A stretch of DNA of 38,238 nt, taken from assembly GCA_035315065.1 (NCBI GenBank), contig DATFYM010000242.1, positions 1 through 38,238 on the forward strand, read 5' to 3'. Made by a program: the position numbers and the translations under genes. Shown piece after piece: positions 1-7,959 of the stretch. The stretch is from DATFYM01 sp035315065 (lineage in GTDB: Bacteria; Acidobacteriota; Terriglobia; UBA7540). The notes beneath the pieces were generated by a model that was given only the letters and a program-made list of their open reading frames with translations, was not told the origin of the DNA and made no database searches. The number at the start of each line of letters is the position of its first letter. Within the stretch, counting starts at the first letter, position 1.

Positions 1-141
1 GCTCTGTCGCTGCCGGGATTTGGACAGGAGACTTCTCAAACATGCAAGCAGACCTCAACCTAAAAATGCTAATCTTCAGTGTGCAAGCCCCACGTTATCA
101 ATGGGGGCTGTTACAACCCTGTCCTGTTTTGGACAGCAGTG
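1..141. repeat. Left copy of 141-bp terminal inverted repeat
   Basis: Positions 1-141 are an exact reverse complement of 38098-38238. Beyond the match the two sides differ but stay similar in style (ATTCATA-like heptamers). The inner part contains an 18-bp hairpin at 120-137 (CTGTCC, six-base loop, GGACAG). No open reading frame of note lies inside. It is probably the edge of a multi-copy element, with the window ending where an assembler met the repeat. The exact length of 141 is suspicious for an assembly k-mer. Confidence 0.9.
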
Positions 142-168
142 ATTCATAATTCATAATTCATAATTCAT
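142..168. repeat. ATTCATA heptamer tract
   Basis: Three to four tandem copies of the 7-bp unit ATTCATA lie between the terminal repeat and the thiE stop codon. Related ATGAATT/ATGATGA tracts lie at 38079-38097 and 33634-33651. It belongs to the 7-bp-period intergenic repeats seen through the whole window. Confidence 0.75.
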
Positions 169-768
169 CCTTCTCTTTAGTTCTTGCACCCGTTCTGCCA
201 CCGACTCGCAGTTTTGGAAGATCGAGATTCCGGCTATGCCGCTAGCTCCGGCGGAGAGGCATTCCGGCACGCGCCCGACGGTGACCCCGCCCAGTGCCAG
301 CACGGGGATCTTCACTTGCGCTGCGGCTTCCCGCAGTTCCTCCAACCCCAGGGGCGGTCCGTAGCGGAGCTTAGAGAGCGTTTCGAAGACCGGTCCAAGA
401 ACGACATAGTCGGCCCCGTCGGCTTCTGCCGCGAGGGCATCCTGCAAGGAGTGGCAGGAGACGCCCACCAGAAAGCCGGGCGGGACGTGCTCGCGAACTG
501 CCCGCGCCGGCATGGATTGCGTACCCAGATGCACGCCGGCAGCGCCCCCAGCCAGTGCCACATCCAGTCGGTCGTTGACGATCACCTGCGTGCGGCGGTC
601 GCGCGCGGCCTCCACCGCTGCTTGAACCAGAGCGAGCAGAGGGCGCGTGGCCAAGTCTTTCTCGCGGACCTGCACCAGATCGATGCCGGCGCCGATCGCT
701 TCCAGAACCCGGCTCAGCAGAGGTAGTGGTTCCAGGGCGTGCCGGTCCGTGATGTAGCACAGTTTCAT
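151..768 (-). CDS. thiE: Thiamine-phosphate synthase ThiE
   Basis: This cytosolic TIM-barrel enzyme joins hydroxymethylpyrimidine diphosphate and thiazole phosphate to give thiamine monophosphate. The 205-residue protein is close to the usual family length. Family motifs appear in order: QVREKD near residue 33, NDR near 65, GVHLG near 78, GVSCHS near 102, GPVFET followed by SK near 126, LGGV near 158 and a C-terminal GASGIAGIS. The QVREK and NDR segments contribute to the diphosphate and magnesium site in known ThiE structures. Its start lies 51 bp after the stop of the membrane protein at 820-1107, so the two may be co-transcribed. No strong Shine-Dalgarno sequence is visible. No other thiamine gene is in the window. 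TenI-like proteins are related, but the intact motifs favour ThiE. Confidence 0.93.
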   Translation of the reverse strand: MKLCYITDRHALEPLPLLSRVLEAIGAGIDLVQVREKDLATRPLLALVQAAVEAARDRRTQVIVNDRLDVALAGGAAGVHLGTQSMPARAVREHVPPGFLVGVSCHSLQDALAAEADGADYVVLGPVFETLSKLRYGPPLGLEELREAAAQVKIPVLALGGVTVGRVPECLSAGASGIAGISIFQNCESVAERVQELKRRMNYEL

Positions 769-819
769 TGACCAACGAGAAGAGGGACTGGCGACCCGCA
801 GACGAACTCGGACCCCGTC

Positions 820-1107
820 CTATTCCCCACCCCTGGTCCCAGGGCCATGTCCCACTTCCACAATCGCCTCCGGCTTCTGACGCCGCCGGCGGAGACGTAC
901 CGCTTCATAAACTGCCAGCCAGATGTCGGCGAGGCCAATGCCGGAAACGGCTCCGCGCACAAAGTAGTTGCGCGCCAGTGCCAAGACCCAGGGATAATGG
1001 CCGGCAAAGAAATTCTTCTCCCACAGCCCCATCCAAGGGAACACGAAGAGGAAGCATCCGATCTCGAAGCTGAAAAAGACGTAGAGGATGGTGAGGGCTC
1101 GGTTCAT
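820..1107 (-). CDS. Small conserved-type membrane protein
   Basis: About 95 residues. The N-terminal half holds hydrophobic segments (roughly residues 5-28, LTILYVFFSFEIGCFLFVFPW, and 48-65 around FVRGAVSGIGLADIW). A basic tail of RLRRRRQK type suggests a cytoplasmic C-terminus. The reading frame extends to a TTG at 1122, but ATG at 1107 is the more natural start because it begins directly before the first membrane segment. Neither choice has a clear ribosome binding site. No catalytic motif or known domain is recognised. It lies just upstream of thiE on the same strand, so shared transcription is likely, but a role in thiamine metabolism is only a guess. Confidence 0.7.
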   Translation of the reverse strand: MNRALTILYVFFSFEIGCFLFVFPWMGLWEKNFFAGHYPWVLALARNYFVRGAVSGIGLADIWLAVYEAVRLRRRRQKPEAIVEVGHGPGTRGGE

Positions 1108-1345
1108 GGGGTGGCCTGGCAAGCGGCGCCAACTCCCCCTCCAGCGCTATTAAAGCGAACAAGAGGCCACTTACCGCCGAAACCGCAAAAAACATTCTGC
1201 ATGACCAGCATTGTACAGCGAGTTCGTCGGTTTGTCAGCGGAAACCGTCAGAACGCTGCGCCAGTCAACCGGGCGATACCTCCCGGCATCAGTTTCGAGC
1301 CTGTGTCCCGTTGTCGTGTGCGGTATCACTAGCCTATCAAGATAG

Positions 1346-2470
1346 CTATTTGTCGCCGGATTGGACACTCGCGGGCGGCGCCACCGGACCTCCCGTAACG
1401 CGCGCCGGCGCCCAGGCTTGGATGGAAACTCCGCCGCTGGTAAGGGTCTGGATGGGCGGTCCGAAGAAGACATAGGGATGAACCGGCTCGATCGCGCTCA
1501 CGTCGTCGAGGCTCGCTCGTAGACCGGCGGGAATAGTGAAATCGAGGGCCGCCAGATTGTCGTCGAGTTGCGCCAGCTTGGTGGCGCCGAGGATGGTGGA
1601 AGTAACGCCGGGCTGCGTCGCCACCCAGTTCAGGGCCACTTGCGCGGCCGTCCGGTCGATCTGCGCGGCCACGTCGACCAGGGTATCGTGGATGTGCCAG
1701 GTGCGCTCGTTGAGGGGCTTCAAAAACGGGCTCCCCTTGGTCTTCTCGATGCGGCCTTCCCCGATGGGTCCGCTGGCGTCGCCGGCGGCGCGCCGGTACT
1801 TGCCGGTCAGGAGGCCGCCCGCCAAGGGGCTCCACGGGCAAATCCCAATCCCCAATTCCTGCGCGGCGGGAATATGTTCGCGCTCGATGTTGCGCTCGAG
1901 AAGCGAATACTCCAACTGGAGCGCGATCATGCGTTCCTTGCTTTCTTTCTCGGCCAGCGTCTGGGCGCGTGCCAGGTACCAGGCGGGCGTATCGGAGAAG
2001 CCGTAATACCGGATCTTGCCTTCGCACACCAGATCGTTCAGCGTGGAGACGACTTCCTCCACTGGGGTGACGGTATCCCACGCGTGCAGCCAGTAAAGGT
2101 CAATGTAGTCGGTGTTAAGCCGCCGCAGCGAACCTTCGAGGGCGCGATAGGTGTTCTTGCGGCCGTTGCCGCCCGCGTTGGGATGGCCCGGGTCGGTGTT
2201 CATGGTGAACTTGGTGGCGATCACCAGGCGGTCGCGACGGCCGTGCTCGCCGAGAAACCTCCCCAACATTTCCTCGCTTTTTCCGTTGGTATAGCCGTCG
2301 GCAGTGTCAATGAAATTGCCGCCCGCCTCGATATAGCGATCGAAGATGGCGCGCGCGCCTCCCTCGTCCGAGCCCCATCCCCATTCCGTGCCGAAGGTCA
2401 TGGTGCCCAGGCAGAGAGGACTCACGCGCAGCCCCGAGCGTCCCAGCGTCACATAGTCTTTCAGGGTCAT
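1346..2470 (-). CDS. Aldo/keto reductase
   Basis: A 374-residue NADPH-dependent oxidoreductase of the AKR superfamily ((alpha/beta)8 barrel), predicted to reduce aldehydes or ketones. The catalytic tetrad is visible: Asp55 and Tyr60 in DTADGY, Lys87 in IATKF, and His129 in YWLHAWD. The C-terminal cofactor region has the expected PGVTSTILGATK segment. The open frame runs back to 2632, but ATG at 2470 is chosen because GGAAGGG lies about 6 bp upstream and the earlier part is low-complexity Arg/Pro that overlaps the neighbour in another frame. The start is 17 bp after the DUF4157 stop, so the two are probably one transcript. About 40 C-terminal residues rich in Pro, Val and Ser go beyond the usual fold. 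The substrate cannot be told. Confidence 0.9.
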   Translation of the reverse strand: MTLKDYVTLGRSGLRVSPLCLGTMTFGTEWGWGSDEGGARAIFDRYIEAGGNFIDTADGYTNGKSEEMLGRFLGEHGRRDRLVIATKFTMNTDPGHPNAGGNGRKNTYRALEGSLRRLNTDYIDLYWLHAWDTVTPVEEVVSTLNDLVCEGKIRYYGFSDTPAWYLARAQTLAEKESKERMIALQLEYSLLERNIEREHIPAAQELGIGICPWSPLAGGLLTGKYRRAAGDASGPIGEGRIEKTKGSPFLKPLNERTWHIHDTLVDVAAQIDRTAAQVALNWVATQPGVTSTILGATKLAQLDDNLAALDFTIPAGLRASLDDVSAIEPVHPYVFFGPPIQTLTSGGVSIQAWAPARVTGGPVAPPASVQSGDK

Positions 2471-2486
2471 GTTTTCCCTTCCGCGA

Positions 2487-4283
2487 TCAGCCTCCGCTTG
2501 GGTTTTGGCTTCCGGGCGTCGCCGGATTGGGCGCCGCGGGGTTGGCCGCCGGCGTGGGGGCTGCGACTCCGAGTAACGTCCGGTAGTAGGCCACGAGCGT
2601 GGCGTCCTCCGGCTTGGCGCCGGTTTCGACATTGTTCGCCTTCACGGTCGTACCCTCAGTCCATCCCTCCGCGAGCTTGAAGCCCGCCGCGAGCCTATTC
2701 CACTTCTTGTCGTCGTTCACCCAGGCCGCGGGGGGATCCTCCAGTTTCAAGTCCGGCACCCGCGTCTTGATGTTCTTGTAATAGGTAGGGCGGTCGTCGC
2801 CGGGGCCGAGGTGTCCTTTGTCGATATACTCGCCGACGGTGTTATACTTGTCCATATTGTCGCGGATGTCCGCCACGGAGTCTTCCTCACGGAGGTAGAT
2901 CGCGCGGAAGTCAGTAGGTCCCCACCGGAAGGAAGCGATGGCCCGTTTCGATACTCCCCTATTGTAACCAAAATTCCCGACGTTCTTGCCGAGCCACTGC
3001 GAAGAACGCGCCTTCTTTTCGACTGAGCTTTTCCAGTAAGTGCGAATGCCCTCCTCATGCATGACCCAAGTGTTATCGGCTGCATCCTCGCCCCAATCGC
3101 CGGGGCGAGCGGGCTTGTCGGCCTTCGATAGGTCGCGGGCGCCGGCGTGAGTGGGTTTCGTGCCCAGGTCTTTCCCCACAGGGTTGCGCTGTTTGTGTAC
3201 GCGCGCGGCATCGAAGGCGGCTTTGAGGCGAGAAACGTCCACGTTCTTGGTTGCCTCTTTCGTTTCCGCAGTCGGCGGCGTCAGAAAAAGATCGCTATTG
3301 AGCAAGCCCCAGGCGTGGCACCCGGGCGCCCCCGCCGCCCAGTTGTCGAAGAGCTTGTCGACGACGTTGAGAAGATCGCGAGTGTCCAGGTTATCGAGCT
3401 TTTCCAACGCCCCCTGCTCGTCCTTCGAGACGCACGCTTGCGCCTCCACCTCGATCGCCCTCTGCTCGGCGTCGACGGGCGGTTTAGTCTCACGCTGAAT
3501 TGCCGGGATCCCCGATTCCTGCTGAACGACGTGGGTGAGCTCGTGGGCCAGCAACCGTTGTCCACTGGGCGTCGCGGGTGCGTACTGTCCAGAGTCGAAA
3601 ACGATATTCTGGCCCACCGCGTAGGCCAGGGCGTTCACGGAGCGCGCCGATTCCGCGGCCCGCGAGTCCGCATGGACCCTGACGCGACTGAAATCCCGGC
3701 CGAAGCGCGGCTCCATGAAGTCCAGCGTGGGGGTGCCAAGGGGCCGCCCGGGATCCCGCAGAACCTCATGGACGATCGGCGGCGCGGCTGCCACCCGGGC
3801 CGGCCCGACAGGCGAACGTTGCAGTCCACCTTCCCTCTTCTCTTCTTTTTTTTCTTCTTTAGCGGGCCCGCATTCGCCGCCCTCGCCGCCGCAGGGGCAA
3901 CGGCGTTGCACGGAGCGCGACGCATCGCTCAACGAAGGTCCACTAATGGCTGCGGGAGCCGTCATGCGCATTACGCGGTCGGCCACACGGTCGGCTTCCT
4001 GCTCAAAGAGATCGCCGGGGGCATTCACGCTCTTGGTTTGAAGGGGAGGCCCAAAGGCGTTAATCAGGCGCAGAACGGCCTGGTTTCCGTAAACGTGGTG
4101 AAGACGCGCAAAGTCCTGCGGCCCTGGCCCCCCTTGAGGCAACCCGCCCGGGCCGGCGCTGGACCGCAGGGTGGCCATAGTACTGGTTAGGCGCGGATGA
4201 AGTTCCTCGCCACGCTCGACTGCGGGCTGCGTGTGGCCGGAATCAGCGGTTTGTTTGATTACTTGGGCGGGCGCATGCAGCAT
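2487..4283 (-). CDS. DUF4157-domain protein, possible eCIS-type effector or toxin
   Basis: A 598-residue protein. Around residues 88-105 lies a GDLFEQEADRVADRVM segment, then a cysteine-rich CPCGGEGGECG stretch and a charged Lys/Glu linker (about 141-152). The DUF4157 domain runs from about 190 to 256 (FGRDFSRVRVHADS through HELTHVVQQ). HELTH at about 247-251 is an HExxH-type zinc site. DUF4157 proteins are often linked to extracellular contractile injection systems, as cargo or associated proteins. No tail, sheath or baseplate gene is in this window, so the protein is an orphan here. The C-terminal half (about 260-570) has no domain I recognise and ends in a Pro/Ala/Asn tail. There is no signal peptide. 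A GGAGG sequence lies upstream of the chosen ATG. Export and toxicity are inference. Confidence 0.82.
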   Translation of the reverse strand: MLHAPAQVIKQTADSGHTQPAVERGEELHPRLTSTMATLRSSAGPGGLPQGGPGPQDFARLHHVYGNQAVLRLINAFGPPLQTKSVNAPGDLFEQEADRVADRVMRMTAPAAISGPSLSDASRSVQRRCPCGGEGGECGPAKEEKKEEKREGGLQRSPVGPARVAAAPPIVHEVLRDPGRPLGTPTLDFMEPRFGRDFSRVRVHADSRAAESARSVNALAYAVGQNIVFDSGQYAPATPSGQRLLAHELTHVVQQESGIPAIQRETKPPVDAEQRAIEVEAQACVSKDEQGALEKLDNLDTRDLLNVVDKLFDNWAAGAPGCHAWGLLNSDLFLTPPTAETKEATKNVDVSRLKAAFDAARVHKQRNPVGKDLGTKPTHAGARDLSKADKPARPGDWGEDAADNTWVMHEEGIRTYWKSSVEKKARSSQWLGKNVGNFGYNRGVSKRAIASFRWGPTDFRAIYLREEDSVADIRDNMDKYNTVGEYIDKGHLGPGDDRPTYYKNIKTRVPDLKLEDPPAAWVNDDKKWNRLAAGFKLAEGWTEGTTVKANNVETGAKPEDATLVAYYRTLLGVAAPTPAANPAAPNPATPGSQNPSGG

Positions 4284-4321
4284 GGTGTTTGCCCCTCCTC
4301 AATTCACGACGACCACCGAGT

Positions 4322-4417
4322 GGGGAATCGCCGATTGTAGAATGACGATTGGAAGAGACGACGCAAGCCAGTCTCTTTTTCAATTGTCTCTCGGAAATCG
4401 TCAATCGTTAATTCTCC
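4322..4417. repeat. Foldback heptamer repeat, family A copy 1
   Basis: The left arm has CCGATTG and GACGATTGG units and the right arm has AATCGTCAATCG units, with a loop carrying GAAGAGACGACGC and CTTTTTCAAT. The same loop words recur in the copies at 19.72 and 30.92 kb. It lies between the VOC gene and the DUF4157 start, where the leader of the DUF4157 gene could form a stem. Confidence 0.75.
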
Positions 4418-4515
4418 GTCGGTGGTCGTCGCTCGGTCGCACAGTGCAAATAATCAGGCGTGACGGGGCACGAACTCCCCGCCTACGCGCCTCGGCGTCC
4501 ATTGTCACCAACCCT

Positions 4516-4992
4516 TCACTGCCCGGCGGCGGCGGCTTTCGCCATCCACGCTTTGGCGCGCCGGTCCATATCCTCCGGAGTGACATCTTCGGTGTGGGTG
4601 GCGACTCCCCACTGATAACCAAATGGATCGGTCAGCTTGCCGTAGCGGTCGCCCCAGAACATGTCCTGGACCGGCATTGTGGAGCGCGCGCCGGCGGCGA
4701 TGGCCCGATTGAAGACGGTATCGACGTCTTCGACATAGAGGTACAGATAAAAGCCCCCCATGGCGGTGGGTGCCACCGATCCCCACTGGGGCATTTCGTC
4801 CGATAGAAAAATCATGCTGTCGCCGATCATCAGCTCGGCGTGACCGATTTTGCCGTCAGGCGTGGACATCCGCGATCGCTCCACGGCGCCAAAAGCGCTC
4901 TTGTAGAACTCAATCGCGCTGTCGGCGCCCCGGCAGATCAAGGTCGGGCTAATGGAATGATATCCTTCTGGAAGAGGCTTCGCATTCGCCAT
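4516..4992 (-). CDS. VOC/glyoxalase-fold protein, PhnB-like
   Basis: A 158-residue soluble protein of the vicinal oxygen chelate superfamily, resembling the PhnB/3-demethylubiquinone-methyltransferase-like group. It shows the paired beta-alpha-beta-beta-beta arrangement: SISPTLICRGADSAIEFYKSAFGA, then GHAELMIGDSMIFLSDE, then YLYLYVEDVDTVFNRAIAAGA, and ending in LTDPFGYQWGVATH, a strong family signature. ATG at 4992 is preferred over the longer frame from 5031 because AGGAGA lies about 9 bp upstream. Metal-binding residues are not certain, and members of this group often lack a known activity. It stands alone between two intergenic stretches. Confidence 0.85.
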   Translation of the reverse strand: MANAKPLPEGYHSISPTLICRGADSAIEFYKSAFGAVERSRMSTPDGKIGHAELMIGDSMIFLSDEMPQWGSVAPTAMGGFYLYLYVEDVDTVFNRAIAAGARSTMPVQDMFWGDRYGKLTDPFGYQWGVATHTEDVTPEDMDRRAKAWMAKAAAAGQ

Positions 4993-5179
4993 TTTAGAGA
5001 GTCTCCTTTCGTCGTGAGTTTTGGCCACCACGATTCTGCACTGAGCTCCCGAGTCTTGTCAACGGGCTGGTCGGACTGGCTTGGGCTCTACTCCCGAGGC
5101 GGCGGAATGGAGTATGCGCCGGTGGTGATTGATGGTGTCCATTGTCGCGGCAGTTTTTCGACCACCAACGGGCGGAACC

Positions 5180-5371
5180 TCAGGCGGTGACCTGTTCAGC
5201 GTGCTGTTCCCGGGTGTGCTCCTTGAATGCCGCCAGGAGTTCCGCGGCCCCGTCCTTTGGATCTCGGTCCTCGGGCAGGATAAACCGCTGCCGGCAGAGC
5301 GAGCACTCATAGAAAAAGTGCACACCATCCTGGGCCGGGCTGGCAACGACAAGTTGTGGCTTCTCGCTCAT
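5180..5371 (-). CDS. Small zinc-finger-like protein
   Basis: A 63-residue protein with one Cys-x2-Cys pair (ECSLC) about one third along and a His-x5-His pair (KEHTREQH) near the C-terminus. This spacing could hold one zinc ion in a C2H2-like finger. The frame also opens at ATG 5389, but that codon is part of ATGGAGGGG, whose GGAGG is well placed as the ribosome binding site for ATG 5371. The internal start is therefore chosen. It is the last gene of the signalling block, downstream of the STAS-like gene, with a heptamer repeat between them. DNA or protein binding is possible, but no function can be assigned. Confidence 0.65.
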   Translation of the reverse strand: MSEKPQLVVASPAQDGVHFFYECSLCRQRFILPEDRDPKDGAAELLAAFKEHTREQHAEQVTA

Positions 5372-5397
5372 GACAACGCACCCCTCCATGATGAGTG

Positions 5398-5484
5398 GCT
5401 AGCTAGGGACTAGGGGCTGACAGGGAAGACCTAGTCCCTAGTCCCTGGATTAGAAAAGCTGGCCCCTATTCCCTAGGCCCTCAA
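5398..5484. repeat. CCCTAGT heptamer tract
   Basis: Short degenerate tandem units of the type AGTCCCT, with their complement AGGGACT in the first part (CTAGGGACTAGGGGC, later CCTAGTCCCTAGTCCC), then CCCCTATTCCCTAGG. The direct unit is 7 bp. The opposed arms could fold. It separates the zinc-finger gene from the STAS-like gene. Confidence 0.7.
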
Positions 5485-5489
5485 TTAAG

Positions 5490-5849
5490 TTAGTGTCCGT
5501 CTAACCAGTGAATGGCCTCGTCTTGGTTTGCCGCCACCAGCACGCGCACGCCTCGGTTTCGTGCGACATCTTCGAAGAACTTGTTGATTCCCCCAGCGCG
5601 GGAGATGATGGCGATTCTGAACGCCGCTTTCCAAACTTCGGCACAGTGGACACCCAGTTCGAACATGTCCAGGTGTGGAATGGGTCCGGCAAGCCCGGTT
5701 GTGTCCAGTAGCACATTCTGGTAGCCCGAGTTCTTGCTTTCTTCTTTCACCCGGTGGATCAGGTCGCAGGAGTCCATGCGGCCGTATTCGCCAACGACTC
5801 CAACGAACAAGTATCCTTTCTCCTGTTTGATCTGTACGTCCACACCCAT
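5490..5849 (-). CDS. STAS-like (SpoIIAA-type) protein
   Basis: A 119-residue soluble protein. It begins with a beta-rich segment (VQIKQEKGYLFVGVVGEYG), then an amphipathic helix and NVLLDTTGLAGP, and ends RGVRVLVAANQDEAIHWL. This alternation is typical of STAS or SpoIIAA-like folds, which act as anti-sigma-factor antagonists or sulfate-transporter tails. ATG 5849 is chosen because GGAG lies about 11 bp upstream. The upstream open frame to 5951 is Arg-rich and overlaps the neighbouring stop. There is no clear phosphorylatable Ser in the usual D-S-S/T context; the strand before the helix reads LLDTTGL. The location behind receiver and HPt-like genes suggests a partner-switching role, but this is inferred from context. 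Confidence 0.6.
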   Translation of the reverse strand: MGVDVQIKQEKGYLFVGVVGEYGRMDSCDLIHRVKEESKNSGYQNVLLDTTGLAGPIPHLDMFELGVHCAEVWKAAFRIAIISRAGGINKFFEDVARNRGVRVLVAANQDEAIHWLDGH

Positions 5850-5932
5850 AGAAACGCTTTCTCCATCTTGTCGCCTTGCCGTTCGGCGCGGCGACCTGCT
5901 TCGAAGCCGCAGGCGGCCTGCGTCGGCAAACG

Positions 5933-6307
5933 TCAGAGGGTTGAGAAACATCCTGATTTTCCCAGGGTCGCGAGAGCTGCCTTGAGTCTTTCCACCTCTT
6001 GTTCCAGTTGCACGCCCGCTTCTCGAGCGGTTTCCAGTTGTCCGGCGTGCGCAGCGGCCTCGAGGCGCAATGCCGATTCATAAGCCCTTGCGGCGGAGAC
6101 ATTCCGTGCCGCGGCTTTGGCCAGACGCGTAGTCCTCTCCACCGCGCAGAGGTCTCCGGCGGCGAGAGCCTGACCGATGTCGCTCAACAAGGCCGGCCAT
6201 GCCGCTTGAACGAGACCGGCAACCTCCGAGAGAAACTCTCGGTCACCGCCGACACTGGCCAGGGCCAGAGTGCAGTCAATAACTTCCGAATTCTCTTCTA
6301 CTCCCAT
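5933..6307 (-). CDS. Degenerate HPt-like protein lacking the phospho-histidine
   Basis: A 124-residue, all-helical protein. The order SVGGDREFLSEVAGL, then ALAAGDLCAVERTT, then RNVSAARAYESALRLEAAAHAG matches an HPt four-helix bundle. In a canonical HPt the second helix carries A-H-T-L-K-G-S. Here the aligned segment reads T-R-L-A-K-A-A, with Arg61 where the phosphorylated His should be. The only His, at 87, lies in a later turn. It probably cannot accept phosphate and may act as a docking or competitor domain. ATG 6307 follows AGAGGAG at good spacing. It lies between the lone receiver (upstream) and the STAS-like gene (downstream), on the same strand. The HPt assignment rests on pattern alone. 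Confidence 0.65.
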   Translation of the reverse strand: MGVEENSEVIDCTLALASVGGDREFLSEVAGLVQAAWPALLSDIGQALAAGDLCAVERTTRLAKAAARNVSAARAYESALRLEAAAHAGQLETAREAGVQLEQEVERLKAALATLGKSGCFSTL

Positions 6308-6442
6308 GGTCTCCTCTTTCTTGTCCGTACAGTTTTCGATCGACTCCCTCAGTTGTGCCGCGGACAAGCCCTTCAACCGGTCGGTCGCGCCCTCCCGGGC
6401 GGCGCGTCTCCGGCTAGGCCAAGCTCGACTGTCTCCTTCCGG

Positions 6443-6808
6443 TCACCGAGCCACCAGCAAGCTGCGCAGAACTTCGCTCACTTTCTCGAATTCATTCGAC
6501 TTGTCCAAGAAGAATCGCGCTCCGCTCTCCAGGTACTTCTTCCGGTATTGCGGAAACCCGTAGTTGGCGAGGACGATCACGATGGGAGTCACTCGATCGC
6601 TCTTGATGCTTTCCAATACATCAATCCCGCTTCCTCCCGGCATGCGGGTGTCGAGGATCACCACGTCGGGCTTCAGGTCGCGGACGGCCCGCGAGGCGTC
6701 CTCCACGGTACCCGCTTGACCGACGATCTCGATCCCGCTGATCTCCGCCAGCGCCGCGACCAGCCGTTGAACGAGGGCCTCTGAATCGTCTGCGATCAGC
6801 ACTCTCAT
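6443..6808 (-). CDS. Single-domain response regulator (receiver only)
   Basis: A 121-residue receiver domain with no output domain, like CheY or Spo0F. The acidic pair Asp7-Asp8, the phospho-acceptor Asp53 (VVILDTRMP) and Lys103 (FLDKS) are all present. The usual Thr/Ser at the end of beta 4 is Ala81 (VIVLANYG), which should weaken the conformational switch. The C-terminal NYGFPQYRKKYLESGARFFLDKSNEFEKV pattern is typical of one receiver subfamily. It lies directly upstream of the HPt-like gene. Its upstream region (6842-6957) is nearly duplicated in front of the next gene upstream. It could shuttle phosphate or serve as a sink for the large kinase. Confidence 0.9.
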   Translation of the reverse strand: MRVLIADDSEALVQRLVAALAEISGIEIVGQAGTVEDASRAVRDLKPDVVILDTRMPGGSGIDVLESIKSDRVTPIVIVLANYGFPQYRKKYLESGARFFLDKSNEFEKVSEVLRSLLVAR

Positions 6809-6841
6809 CTCTTCACCACCGCGGGCCGAACATCCACCCTC

Positions 6842-6957
6842 AACACGTTTGTCGCTAACAGTAGTAAGGATCGCCCAGTACAGGCCGGGGCGGTATCGCC
6901 GTGAACCGTATTTCTCTGTAGAACTTCGGACGCGGTTGCGTCATTGTTTGCGCTACA
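6842..6957. repeat. Duplicated upstream region, copy 1
   Basis: About 116 bp resembles 7843-7959, with roughly four bases in five identical. Shared blocks are AACACGTT, CAGTAGT, ATCGCCCAGTAC, CGGTATCGCCGT, CTGTAGAACT and GGTTGCGTCATTGT. The copies are in the same orientation and 1.0 kb apart. Each lies just upstream of a minus-strand gene, so a shared regulatory region is the simplest reading. A duplicated small mobile element is the alternative. Confidence 0.8.
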
Positions 6958-6968
6958 AAGTTGTTAAT

Positions 6969-7706
6969 TTAGCGAGGAGTCATTCTGTTTTCAGTCTGCA
7001 ACAGCTCGAACCTCGGCAGTTGGGCATGAAGGTCGGCCCTGAACCTACTGAGTTCGCCCTCTGAAAGACCGGGAAAGAAAGCGCGCAAAGCGAGCAGCGT
7101 CTCTTTGGTGAGTAGATCAAGGTCATGAAAGTAAAGATCCAGACGCCCCCACAACTCCAGCGCGCGAACCTCCGGGCGTTCGGCGGTCTGATGCAGATGC
7201 CGGAACTCGGCCGTGAGCGTCTCCACAGCTCGGCGCAGCACGCGCAGATGGACTTGAAACCGGAGTTTGGAATGCAAGACGAACTGGGTAAGGATCTCCT
7301 GCAAACGCACGTAGTCAATCATGCTCTTCGACTTGAAGCGCTCCGGCAACATGCAACGCGCCGGCGAATCCAGGCGGGCAACCGGCAGGTACTTCGACAT
7401 CTGGCTCAGGAGCGTCACCGCGGCGCCTGCCAGCCGATCCCATTCCGACGCGGCAAGCCGCACCAGCCGCCAAGCTACTTCGTTGTTTCCCGCTTTCCGT
7501 TCTTCGATGGCCTCGTTCAAAGCAACACCCAGAATGGCGGCTTCGATCTCCAGATCCCGCACGACCAGATCGTAGATTCGCGCCTGCTCGCGATTAAGTG
7601 GCGTTAGCCCGTTATAGGATTTCAGTCTGGACGCACCCATGTGAAGTACGCGCCGAAGCAGCACACCAACCGCGACGAGAATTGCCCCTTGCCAGAGCCA
7701 GCTCAT
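6969..7706 (-). CDS. Membrane-anchored helical protein of unknown function
   Basis: A 245-residue protein with one N-terminal membrane segment (WLWQGAILVAVGVLL) followed by Arg residues, so the rest should be cytoplasmic. The body is rich in Leu, Glu, Arg and Ala (for example VRDLEIEAAILGVALNEAIEE and LLTKETLLALRAFFPGLSEGEL) and is predicted to be helical. No catalytic motif is recognised. The frame continues upstream to 7859, but those 51 residues are Arg- and Asp-rich and overlap the repeated upstream region. ATG 7706, next to the membrane segment, is preferred although its ribosome binding site is weak. It lies between the kinase/regulator pair and the lone receiver and may be a membrane partner of that system. 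Confidence 0.65.
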   Translation of the reverse strand: MSWLWQGAILVAVGVLLRRVLHMGASRLKSYNGLTPLNREQARIYDLVVRDLEIEAAILGVALNEAIEERKAGNNEVAWRLVRLAASEWDRLAGAAVTLLSQMSKYLPVARLDSPARCMLPERFKSKSMIDYVRLQEILTQFVLHSKLRFQVHLRVLRRAVETLTAEFRHLHQTAERPEVRALELWGRLDLYFHDLDLLTKETLLALRAFFPGLSEGELSRFRADLHAQLPRFELLQTENRMTPR

Positions 7707-7842
7707 AATTCCGCACGTCTTGTCTCCACGCACATCAAGTGAATCTTGGCTTTGATCGCCATCTTCGAACGCCCTCTCGTCATGGTTGATTCTCGGTCGC
7801 TGACTTCTCCTCTGACGGAGGTCGGGCGCCGCCCACACCATT

Positions 7843-7959
7843 AACACGTTCGTCGTCAACAGTAGTCAGTATCGCCCAGTACGGGCCGGAGACGGTATCG
7901 CCGTAAACCTGATTTATCTGTAGAACTACGGACGAGGTTGCGTCATTGTGTGCACTACA
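7843..7959. repeat. Duplicated upstream region, copy 2
   Basis: This is the direct-repeat partner of 6842-6957. Its distal end reads GTGTGCACTACA, which resembles the terminal word GTGTGGCGCACTACA of the MITE-like element at 13.3-13.5 kb. It lies upstream of the membrane-anchored gene at 6969-7706. Confidence 0.8.

Noticed and set aside
1568..2680. Long plus-strand open frame opposite the aldo/keto reductase
   Set aside because: It is a frame shadow caused by high GC. The minus strand carries the catalytic tetrad and family motifs.
3147..4190. Long plus-strand open frame opposite the DUF4157 gene
   Set aside because: It shows no domain, and its T-rich stretch is simply the complement of the Lys/Glu linker.
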